A stretch of 64,000 nucleotides of DNA from Blasia pusilla (taxonomy: Eukaryota > Marchantiophyta > Marchantiopsida > Blasiales), in NCBI GenBank assembly GCA_050084515.1, contig CM114272.1, positions 4,960,001 through 5,024,000 on the forward strand, read 5' to 3'. The position numbers and the translations under genes are program-made. Below are positions 55,636 to 64,000 of the stretch, piece after piece. The notes under the pieces were generated by a model, which was not told the origin of the DNA, did no database searches, and worked only from the letters and a program-made list of their open reading frames with translations. Numbering within the stretch: position 1 is the stretch's first letter; every line of letters starts with the position of its first letter.

Positions 55636-55900
55636 TTGTTCCAAATGGCAACTCTAGATTGAGCGGCTGGCGAGTGAATCTTCCGATCCAGGACTTATTT
55701 GGGTCTGGGTGAGGATTCGTGAGTGTGTAGAGATAGATCTAGATTCGTGTGACGGATTTAACACAGTTTCTCGCGATGTGAGGCGTTCTCTAGAATCTGG
55801 CGCTTCTGAAAAGTACCATGGGAGCCTCTTACCAACTTCTCAAGAGAAAATAAACCACGAATCTCTCACTTCTTGGTTTGCGCTCTGTCAAAGATATCTA

Positions 55901-56386
55901 TGCAGCACTCTCCTGACTCAGAAGTTAAATTTCGCTGGATCCTGCAATCTGAATTCTTTCCACACCTGGGAGACATAGCAGAAGACGATGTGACGATAAA
56001 ATTTCTTTAACCAGATGTCGAAACTGTTTTCGCGCTGTCCGGAGTTTTCTATTTCTTTCATGTCACTTTATCTTGAACTGCCGTGTAGTTGGGAAAGGAT
56101 AAGGAGGATTTTCTCCCCTAGCATGGCTAAACTATTCCAATGAGGAACCGTTTAATTTATGGTCGAGCCCATCTGAGGGAACATTCTCAGCCCTCAATAA
56201 ATCTGCGAGAGCATCAAAAGGTGACACATAGCTCCTTTTGTTATGAAAGAGCTTCGTAACATAAGGTTCGGTCGATTAGATGCTTATCCACGCAGGTCCT
56301 GAAGCAAGGGGGGCCAGAAGAGGAGCCGCTTGGCCTCTTCTGGCCCGCTCTTGACCCGAAAATATTCTACCGCTGTGATCCTAAGC
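55901..56386. other. Intergenic DNA between blocks B and C
   Basis: No gene. It contains a hairpin at 56311-56346 with exact 13-base arms (GGGCCAGAAGAGG and its complement) around a 10-base loop. Confidence 0.6.
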
Positions 56387-56649
56387 ACGGAAATATGGCT
56401 TCCTAAGTGGATCTCGGAAACTACAACCAGCATAGCTAATTGGGGTTCCCAGCCCGGACGGAGTGTGGCTAGTTTTCCGCTTGTCACTGACCGAAGAGTC
56501 ACTTACCGGATCGAGTGAGAAGACTTAAGACTTATGCGAGTTGTTCACTTACGGGTGGTGCAGTCCATGGCCAAGTCCAGTTCAAGAGTGGAAGTGCGGG
56601 GCAAGGTCCGTGGAGTTTTCTCACGGCAACCGGTACAATCGATACCTAT

Positions 56650-56692
56650 CTGGCAGGAAATGGGGGTTTTGAAAACCCCCATCTCCTGCCAG
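56650..56692. repeat. Hairpin intact in block C, damaged in block A
   Basis: Arms of 21 bases with one mismatch (CTGGCAGGA...GGGGGTTTT and complement) around a central G. The block A counterpart (about 14615-14656) has lost bases and pairing. Confidence 0.8.
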
Positions 56693-56837
56693 TTTTTTCC
56701 CGACTAGTTTTAAGCGGAACGGAGATTTCTTGCAACCGGCTACGATTACTTGTAGCCCGGATCTACCCGATTGGTGCCGGACTGTAGGAGATGGCCATGT
56801 CCATACGGTCCCAAGAGAAACATTTCAGTTATGAATG

Positions 56838-56859
56838 CTTGGATGGGCGACCATCCAAG
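56838..56859. repeat. Small hairpin intact in block C, one arm missing in block A
   Basis: CTTGGATGG, loop GCGA, CCATCCAAG. In block A (near 14786) the left arm and loop remain and the right arm is deleted. Confidence 0.8.
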
Positions 56860-57197
56860 TATGGCGGAATTAATAATGAGGCTTTCACAGTAACTTCGTT
56901 TGCCGACGTACTTGCTTAGTAAGTGACTAAGATTTTTCACATTTTACATGGCAGAAGACGTATTATTTGTCAAATAATCTCCAGGGTTTAGAGTATTCTC
57001 ATGTCATAATTGGGTTTCAAAACTTACTCATACGTTGCGTGGGATACTGGATCTTCCCATGCTGATGATTACCAAAAATGCACTCGTCCAAGCGATAAAA
57101 TATGCTCCGTCACTTCCCAAGTCTCCTGAAGGAAAAGGGATGGCATTGGGAGTTTCTCTCTTATCCCGGCATAATTCTCCACTTGTATTTACATGCT

Positions 57198-57459
57198 GGA
57201 ACTGGATGCCGCCACCGCTGGGAGCTAATTGAGGCCACGAAGGTGCAGAAAGAAATACGCACTGGAGCTGGATGCCACTATCGCTGGGAATTAGTTTAGG
57301 CAATGACGGTGCAGAAAGAAATACGCAGCCAGATCTTAGCACCACTGCTAGACAAGACGATGGAACTGGATCCCGCTAGCCCTGTGAATTAATTGAGGCT
57401 ACTCATTATAGAAGTAGAGAATTCCGTAGAAGGTGCAAAAAGAAAAACGCAGCGGCAAT
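57198..57459 (+). repeat. 62-72 base direct repeats (block C copy)
   Basis: Same array as 15129-15390, with two base differences in the second unit. Confidence 0.6.
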
Positions 57460-57626
57460 CTAAAGCTACGCAGATGTGTTCAAATTGTGTAAGATCATTA
57501 TCGGAAATAAAGAATGTACTCCTGCCCCTTAAGGGATCCGGAATATGAAATCTCGAGCGTAAAGATGCTGGGTCGAAGGTCATGATTGTATATATCGGTG
57601 GCAATACCTGGCGCTGACGGCGGCTA

Positions 57627-57836
57627 GGTGCTCTCAGACACGAAACCTCGGCCGGTGTCTCTGTCACTCTGCCGTTGTCCCTGCCGCCGTTGCATCTTCC
57701 GGGTCCGAACGCCTTCGACCTCCCTGGAATCGCGATTTATATTCCGAAGCGTACGGTCTGGCTTTCACGGCTGTCAGCTTGCGCTCGCCAGCGTTACGCA
57801 GCTAGCCAAAATCAAGAGCATGTTACCTCGGTTCAT
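57627..57836 (-). pseudogene. Dirigent-like gene fragment (block C copy)
   Basis: Same N-terminal fragment as 15558-15767, with the frame broken inside the signal peptide and no barrel region. Confidence 0.75.
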
Positions 57837-58263
57837 GGTCGCAAATCTGTTAGGAACGACAGATCCTGCCCAAACGCTGAGTGACGGTTGAAGTACTGTA
57901 GGCGACCTCACAATGTTTTTATGTAGTTTAGAAACTAATCATTTGCCTTACAATGGGATTGCTCAATCAAATGATGCGCTTATCACCACTTCGACAAGTA
58001 AGTTGTTTCTTGTATTATCACATCTTCAAAGCGGAGACTGAGACTAAGTGTGCTACCCGGTGCCAACCGTCGCGGAGGTGATTCAGGTTTAAGGGGAGAA
58101 CACGGGGGCGAGTTAGACGCGTCTCCCCGAGGGCGGTGGATGCGGATGTAGATACATCTCTGTCCTCGAAGTAACATTTGTCAGACCTTTCTTTTGGTGT
58201 CGCAACACGTAGAAGAGAACGTGAAAGTCCATGCTCTCGGATATCCTTGCCCGCGGGGAGGCT

Positions 58264-58305
58264 AACCCGAAATTACGTGCAATTCTTTGCACGTAATTTC
58301 GGGTT
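58264..58305. repeat. Perfect 19-bp stem hairpin (block C copy)
   Basis: Identical to 16195-16236. Confidence 0.85.
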
Positions 58306-58954
58306 TAATTGATCTTTGGGTTAGTATTATTTACTTAAAAATCTCTTCTACGTGGAAAGAAAATTAACAAATATTAGTAGAATACGTGATCTCAATGTCG
58401 TTGTTTTGGATACCATGAAGTCTAACCGAAACTCAAGGGTTTGTATTTTAATAAATATTTTCTAGATTCACCAACCTATCTTGGACCAGGACCTACATGT
58501 AATAAACACATATGAACCTAAAAATTTGTTTGAGAATAAAAGCTTTTTGCTAGTGCCCGTGAAAGGAATAAAAGAAGCCGCTACTACGTGAAAGTGGCTC
58601 CCACACAATCGTTGAATACAGTCGATCGAGGATATATTCCTGGATGACTTTCGTAAACCAACATACATAAAAATGTTTCGTTGAAGGGTCCTCTAATATC
58701 TGAACACGTTCCTGGTTCCGGGGACAGTGTGCTTCATAGACATCCATATGGCAAGAGCACAAACAAAGAAGTAAAAGAGATTCGTGACATTTTGTCTTAG
58801 GAAGATCAGGAATGCCAAACATTGGTAGGGAGAGACTCTGCAACTCCTTATCCCGAATCTAGCTCTCTACGCAGCCCACATATCGAAGCTAAGGCAATCC
58901 CGCACATGCTTGACACCAGATGAGCGATCAACTGGGTTCTTGCTCACCACCTAC

Positions 58955-59569
58955 TCACACTACAGCTGCCATTTCAGACCGGTCATCATTAATCTGGACT
59001 TCTCCGACCACCCTGTAAGCGTTTCCACCACGAACCCTCTCATATCTCACGGTACCGCGAGCACCAGCAAGTCCCCCGCTTCCACCGACGATTGCGAGCT
59101 CCTGGTTCCTCTGGTCTTCACCGTTCTCCAAGTTCCACAGACCACGGAGGTGCAGCTGAGCATTGGCTAACCTCCTTCCCTGATCAGAATGGTCTCCTCG
59201 GTCGTTGATCTCCACGTCCTGGAACTGGATGCTAGAAACCTCGTGAACCTGGTTCTCGTTGGCGTAGAAGTAGAGACCGCTGACGGTGGCTTGATGCTCG
59301 GAGTTGCGATCCTCTCTCTTTGTCGCCCTGTTGGAGAACACGACCCCACTGCCGGCCTCTCTGTCCCTGCCGTTGTCCCTTCCATCGTTTGATCTGGGTC
59401 CGAAAACGTCCACCTCATTGGAATCGCGATCAGAATCTCCATCATCAGCCTGCTGCTGATATATCTCGAAGCGGATGGTCTGGGCTCCGCGTCTGTCGGC
59501 TTGCGCCACGCACAAGCTGGCGAGTATCACGCATCCGGCCAGAATCAAGAGCATGTTACCGCGGGCCAT
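58955..59569 (-). CDS. Dirigent-like secreted protein with altered C-terminus (block C, minus)
   Basis: 204 residues from ATG 59569. Its reading frame matches 16918-17523 up to the SE of the terminal SELY, with the same signal peptide, RD-rich stretch and VGGSGGLAGARG motif. An 18-base deletion between short CAGAC repeats near 58976 removed the original stop. Translation continues through MAAVV to a new stop, adding three residues overall. The dirigent barrel itself is untouched, so the protein may still fold. TATA box at 60112-60121, leader intron 59598-60037 (GTAAGT donor). Divergent from 61815-62417. Confidence 0.82.
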   Translation of the reverse strand: MARGNMLLILAGCVILASLCVAQADRRGAQTIRFEIYQQQADDGDSDRDSNEVDVFGPRSNDGRDNGRDREAGSGVVFSNRATKREDRNSEHQATVSGLYFYANENQVHEVSSIQFQDVEINDRGDHSDQGRRLANAQLHLRGLWNLENGEDQRNQELAIVGGSGGLAGARGTVRYERVRGGNAYRVVGEVQINDDRSEMAAVV

Positions 59570-60111
59570 GGTGACAAATCTGCAGGTGGATGTAAGTCTG
59601 GACAAGCGTGTGATTAGTAATAATCACGGACACTGAATCATAGACCTTCACTAGACTAGAATCTAGTGATACCTCAGTTTCAGTGCTGTCCAAACATACA
59701 AACATAGACGACTGTCACGGAGGACATACCAATCGATATACTCTCAAATTGAAGAATTATAGAATGATGAGAAAATCAATCTAGAATATCAAGAGTTCCT
59801 TGAAAAAATGTGGTCATTTTAATCGAAGAACACAAGCCCGATACCATGCCCAAGTGTGGTAAGAAGGCTCAATTCCAATGCCGAAGCTAGAATAGCTCTC
59901 TTTCTTGAACTAGTGACGACATCGACGAATTAGGCTCAACTTATTATCGAACACCTAATTATATCGGTCTTGTACACCTTCGCAAAACTCACATCTGCGT
60001 CCATCCATCAATCAAAGATAGAGAAAGGGGCACTTACAAGCGTATGGTTGCGGATGTAGATGGATCTCCAAAGCGCCACTGGAACTGGTGAATTGCATCT
60101 GATCTTGACGG

Positions 60112-60121
60112 TTATTTATAC
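60112..60121 (-). promoter_or_regulatory. TATA box, dirigent gene 58955-59569
   Basis: GTATAAATAA on the minus strand, same context as 18065-18074. Confidence 0.75.
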
Positions 60122-60953
60122 GGACTCCGCTCATGGGCGCGTGGTACGTGCTGACAAAGAGTGGCTAATTTCAGCTCGCTAAGAAACCAAGGCCATGTGT
60201 ACAAGATACGTGGCACATACTTTTACAAATTAAGCCCAGATACAGGAGTACGGCATGTATGGCACCGAATCTTCGAATACTACTAGAGATATTCTTAAGA
60301 TAAGTCTTGTGATAACGGATAGGCTGGATCCGCGACCTATGAGAAATGGCCCGTTCTAATGTGCTTGAAAATACCGGACGTAAGTCGTCCATCCAGGATA
60401 TGCGGCCCGTCCAAGGATTTATTAGTAGAATGGTTCTATTCTCACCGTATGGTTATGGCGCAGTACTAAACTCGATTCGGGAAGCGATGCTGGCTTTCCA
60501 CGAGGGAAGGTGTTCATACCTTCAAAGTGAAAGGAAAACACATCCGATAAAAGGAAAATCTAAGAACCCGTCGGGAAATTTGCCGAATCGTGTAAGGAAC
60601 TAAGAAATAATTCCATAGCTTACTTGGAGTTAGCCCGCGGGCCACTCCACAAACCTTATGTTTCTACTGAAAGGTTAAGAAAAGAACAGATATTGGTAGG
60701 CTGGGGTGCAACCAAGAATGTTGCAAATCTGGATCTCGGCCTCACCAGTAGTCATAGGATCAATCCAAGTCATGGAGTTGTAAGGAGGCCCATTTCACTG
60801 CCAGCACAAATAGGAAAGAACCTGATGAAGGATTCTTTTTGCTACTATTACTGCAACCTGGCCGCTTGGGTGTTCCAATGACTCTATTTTGTATTCAACG
60901 GTCTAGAGAAGACTAAGCCATCAGAAACTTGCAATCTGAGAAGATAATTTCAA

Positions 60954-60994
60954 GAAAGTGACGGTGCGTGACAGTCTCACGCGCCGTTACTTTC
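60954..60994. promoter_or_regulatory. 41-bp imperfect palindrome (block C)
   Basis: Same mismatched form as 18910-18950; the perfect form is at 54189-54229. Confidence 0.6.
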
Positions 60995-61100
60995 GGTTGT
61001 AACGAGTGGACGGACTTCTACTCGTAGCAGCACGTATCATGGAAGGGGAATATACTGCTCTTGGTTTGCACGAGCGGACTCCACTCAAGACCGGAGTCAG

Positions 61101-61108
61101 CATAAATA
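61101..61108 (+). promoter_or_regulatory. TATA box, dirigent gene 61815-62417
   Basis: CATAAATA followed by CCCGTTGAG; the leader intron donor GTAAGT is at 61183. Confidence 0.7.
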
Positions 61109-61814
61109 CCCGTTGAGCTACGATACAATTCATCACTCGTACTTCAGCTTCCAGAACTATTCGAATCCTTGGTCAGAAGCTTGTAAGTGAACTCGTTCGA
61201 ATCGGTCTTGTGTATGAGTTGGAGACAAGAATAAGTACTCTACATCTGAGTCTAGACCACTATTTATTACAAATGTCCATTGATTGTCGTCCCTGTATAT
61301 CATGCTAAACTCGTCTATGCCGTAACCACTGTTTCACTCTTGACGTTGCATAAGAGATTGTAACTTTCCAGTCTCCTTCTCCACACACTCTGCTGCAACA
61401 TTTCAGATAGCTTTTTCCTTCATTAGTCTCATCTCACTGCTAATCTCTGAGGAAGAATTTTCCATGGAACCCCACGCTGCATGACTGATGATGAGACTTT
61501 TAACTGCCATGGAGTCTAGTTTTACGAGGTCTTTACACTTCGAGAGGACGTGATGTGAGATTAATTCCAATTCCAGTTCAGTTTTGCGAGTATTGGACCT
61601 TGACCAAGAGTGCTCGATGTGAGATCAAAACTTAATCGAGTGAAGCATTCTACGGAACTTAAGCTAGCTACGCTACGATCCGTGATATATTTGAATTCTG
61701 CTTGCCGTCTACGAATGTATCATCGCTTTCTGATTGTGAGGTTGCAGGCACTACTTCAATCCTTAGTAATCGTATGCTTGTGCAGATTCTAGAGATTATC
61801 ACAAATCTGCAACC

Positions 61815-62417
61815 ATGACTCGCGGTAACATGCTCTTGATTCTGGCGGGCTGCGTAATGCTGGCGAGCGTGTGCCTGGTGCAAGCTGATGACAGACGTGA
61901 AAGGCAGACCGTCCGCTTCGAAATATATGAGCAGACCGATCGTGATTCTGATCGCGATTCCAACGAGGTCGAAGTGTTCGGACCCCGATCCAACGGCGAC
62001 AGGGACAACGGCAGGAACAGAGACGCCGGCAGGGGTATCGTGTACTCCAACAGGGCGACCAAGAGGGAGGATCGCAACTCGGAGCACCAAGCCACCGTCA
62101 GCGGTCTCTACTTTTACGCCAACGAGAACCAGGTTCATGAGGTTTCCAGCATCCAGTTCCAGGACGTCGAGATCAATGACCAGGGAGACAGATCTGACCA
62201 GGGTAGGAGATTCGCCAATGCTGAGCTCCACCTCCGCGGCCTGTGGAACTTGGAGAACGGTCAGGACCAGAGGAATCAGGAGCTCGCCATTGTCGGTGGA
62301 AGCGGGGGACTTGCTGGCGCGCGGGGTACCGTGAGATACGAGAGGGTTCGTGGTGGAGACGCTTACAGGGTGGTCGGGGAGGTCGAGATTAACGATGATG
62401 TGTCTCAGTTGCACTAG
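61815..62417 (+). CDS. Dirigent-like secreted protein (block C, plus)
   Basis: 200 residues from ATG 61815. Signal peptide MTRGNMLLILAGCVMLASVC, cut after VQA; FEIYEQTDRDSDRDSNEVEV and an RDNGRNRDAG stretch; then SEHQATVSGLYFYANENQ, a central segment EINDQGDRSDQGRRFANAE, and ELAIVGGSGGLAGARGTVRY, ending GEVEINDDVSQLH. The length suits dirigent proteins (about 180-200). This is the intact version of the frameshifted 19770-20371. Leader intron 61183-61785 (GTAAGT...GTGCAG). AATAAA at 62662-62667 is a likely poly(A) signal. A long frame on the opposite strand is a by-product of codon bias. Confidence 0.9.
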   Translation: MTRGNMLLILAGCVMLASVCLVQADDRRERQTVRFEIYEQTDRDSDRDSNEVEVFGPRSNGDRDNGRNRDAGRGIVYSNRATKREDRNSEHQATVSGLYFYANENQVHEVSSIQFQDVEINDQGDRSDQGRRFANAELHLRGLWNLENGQDQRNQELAIVGGSGGLAGARGTVRYERVRGGDAYRVVGEVEINDDVSQLH

Positions 62418-63376
62418 TAACTCTAGAATGAGAGGCTGGCCTGTGATTTGTCCGATCCAGGACGCATTTCCATCTGGGGGAAGATTGGCATTAGAAGAAT
62501 GTGTTGGGCTCGGCAGATCCTACATAGCTTCGATTTGTGGGTTGCATAGAGATAGAGCTAGATTCGTGTCAAGGAGTTGCGTAGTTTCTCCGGATGGGAG
62601 GCGTTCTCTGTTATCTTGTTCGTGTGTTATCTTTGAACCACATTCCAATTGCTCACGAGACAATAAATCATGAATCTATCTTCTTCTTGCTTTGTTCATA
62701 TCCATGCAGCACTCTCCTGAGAAGTTACATGGCACGGATCTTGCACTCTCAATTCTGTTCGCTCAAGGCATAGTAGAGCACCGTTATATAAATACAATTT
62801 GTTTCAAGTCGCTTAGCCGGTTGTCGAACCTCCTTTCGAGCGTGGGCGACGCAGTCCTGAGATGTCACTCACCTTTCTATTTCTTTGTCATTGTTTCCTT
62901 GATTGTAATGTCAGTGAGTCGATTTAGGGTCGCGAATATGTGAGGTGAGATGAAATTCTGTGGCGATAATCGAAGCCGTGGGAAGAGAGTAGTCTAGCAT
63001 CAATTATGGAATAACGCAGAGAAGGTGTACGAAACGTAAATAAATGTACAAAATAATCATACGAGGATACCCGTGATTGGATCGTTATCCAAGTAGGTCA
63101 GGTATTTTTTAAATGTTAGATATGTAAAAGGTCATCGTATCATTTGGGAAGCACTTGGAACCTTATGTCTAATGCTTGAGAGCAAGGCTGAGGAGGAAGT
63201 AATGACGTGGGTATTTATATTGACTCCGGTCTAGAGGGAAGTCCGCTCGTGCAGGCTAAAAGTGGTATATTCCCGCCTCCAAGACAAGTGTTTCTTGTAG
63301 TAGAAGTCCGTCACCTTGTAACAACCGAGAGTAACGGCGCGTGAGGCCTGTAATGGTGAAGTATTGGGACAGTCAC
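62418..63376. other. 3' flank and orphan inverted promoter copy (block C)
   Basis: No gene. After the poly(A) signal the sequence is unassigned until about 63215-63345, where an inverted copy of the plus-gene promoter appears (minus strand: GGCGCG word, GTAACGG, TATAAATACCC). The same stretch is at 21170-21300 in block A. No coding exon follows it on the minus strand. Confidence 0.55.
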
Positions 63377-63545
63377 CCAGCTGCAAAGTGAATCAGTATG
63401 AGTATGGCATGCTTATACACGACCACGGCCTTACGCAGCTGCAAAGTGAACCAGATACATGAGTATGGCATGCAGATACACGACCACGGGGTCTCTGACT
63501 ACAAGATATTTACGTAACCACGGCCTCTCTGACTACAAGATAGGA
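63377..63545 (+). repeat. 58-bp tandem duplication (block C copy)
   Basis: Same as 21333-21500. Confidence 0.85.
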
Positions 63546-63641
63546 ATTTAGTTTCTTCTACACTTCGACATGGTATCGTTCTTCTGTCAAATTCGACTTT
63601 CACATCTTTCTACGAATGTTCACTTCAAGACAATATTGATT

Positions 63642-63857
63642 GGTATGTCCTCCCCGTTTTTACAGTTTGGAGAGGACTGAAACTGAGGTTTACACTCTAC
63701 ACTGTACTCTTATCGAGTGAAGGTCTATGACATCGAGTCTACGTTTATTGTCCGTTATTCTTACTAATCACATGCTTCTCGCTATTGTCGGTGGAAGCGG
63801 GGGACTTGCTAGCGCGGGATACCGTGAGATACGAGAGGTTTCGTGGAGGAAACGGTA
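63642..63857 (+). pseudogene. Dirigent-like remnant (block C copy)
   Basis: Same fusion of leader-intron sequence to the C-terminal coding end as 21597-21812, including the frame-breaking deletion after GGSGGLAS. Confidence 0.75.
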
Positions 63858-64000
63858 AATCCTACTGTTGTGGGTTACGTTCGCAACTGACAGCTGGTTT
63901 GAGTAGAGATAGAGCGAGTTGCACTCCCTCTCCTGACGGAGGGATTACTTATAATCGGTTGCCTCTAGGAAGAAGCACGAGGGACTTTCACCCATTTCTC

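Larger units (their letters stand above)
51833..55900. repeat. Dirigent block B (diverged paralogue of blocks A and C)
   Basis: Corresponds to about 16161-20650 of block A, with many substitutions and indels but the same order: minus-strand dirigent gene, shared intergenic region with both promoters, plus-strand dirigent gene. Both genes in B are intact. B is clearly older relative to A and C than A and C are to each other. Confidence 0.9.
56387..64000. repeat. Dirigent block C (near-identical copy of block A, cut by window end)
   Basis: Matches 14375-21956 throughout, still in register at base 64000. Differences include an 18-base deletion near 58976, several homopolymer changes, and the extra G that keeps the plus-strand gene intact. 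The first 500 bases contain hairpins whose arms are lost in block A. Confidence 0.95.

Noticed and set aside
61668-62414. Open frame of 248 codons on the minus strand opposite a dirigent gene (also 54976-55644)
   Set aside because: It mirrors the plus-strand coding region, has no signal or domain, and varies with third-codon positions of the dirigent frame. A codon-bias by-product.
1-64000. tRNA, rRNA or other structural RNA genes
   Set aside because: I looked for the T-loop GGTTCGANTCC pattern and rRNA words by eye and found none convincing; a covariance-model scan would settle it.

Overview
The window is nuclear DNA of a land plant. The reasons are GT-AG introns, TATA boxes about 30 bases upstream of plausible transcript starts, secreted dirigent-like proteins, Ty1/copia remnants, a Ty3/gypsy chromovirus primed by initiator tRNA-Met, and a short CCCTAAA-type telomere-like stretch. 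The protein flavour (RD-rich dirigent-like proteins, ParB-like plant genes) suggests a bryophyte, perhaps a liverwort such as Marchantia; this is inference only. Almost everything is accessory DNA. I see no housekeeping gene, tRNA or rRNA.

Layout. 0-5 kb: an LTR-like repeat cuts into the end of a minus-strand Mutator-like (MULE) transposase with a WRKY-GCM1-type zinc finger. A palindrome-rich spacer separates it from a divergent plus-strand gene with a ParB-like domain. 5-9 kb: copia and gag debris, then a dirigent pseudogene. 9.9-11 kb: a 180-bp satellite. 11-14.2 kb: two more decayed transposase copies and a second LTR-like repeat in inverted orientation. 14.4-22 kb: dirigent block A. 24.8-36.5 kb: a decayed gypsy element (host) whose RNase H is split by a complete chromovirus at 26110-35416 (target duplication AATAG), which itself carries two solo LTRs in the opposite orientation. 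36.7-49.6 kb: the fullest copy of the composite unit, with the transposase on the minus strand and the ParB-DNA methyltransferase gene on the plus strand. 49.9-51.1 kb: gag remnant. 51.8-56 kb: dirigent block B. 56.4-64 kb: dirigent block C, almost identical to block A and cut by the window end.

How the parts fit. The transposase and the ParB-methyltransferase gene occur twice as a divergent pair with TATA boxes facing away from a shared palindrome array. The same palindrome family also fills introns of both genes and the unit's outer non-coding parts, and I did not see it in the retroelements or dirigent blocks. I read this as one MULE-type transposon carrying a DNA-methyltransferase cargo gene, analogous to VANDAL MULEs with their anti-silencing cargo. 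All copies here are broken. Dirigent loci occur as divergent pairs with 5'-UTR introns. Four reading frames are full length: both members of the B pair, 61815-62417 in C, and 16918-17523 in A. The minus-strand gene in C is extended by a lost stop, the plus gene in A is frameshifted, and five further fragments are clear remnants.
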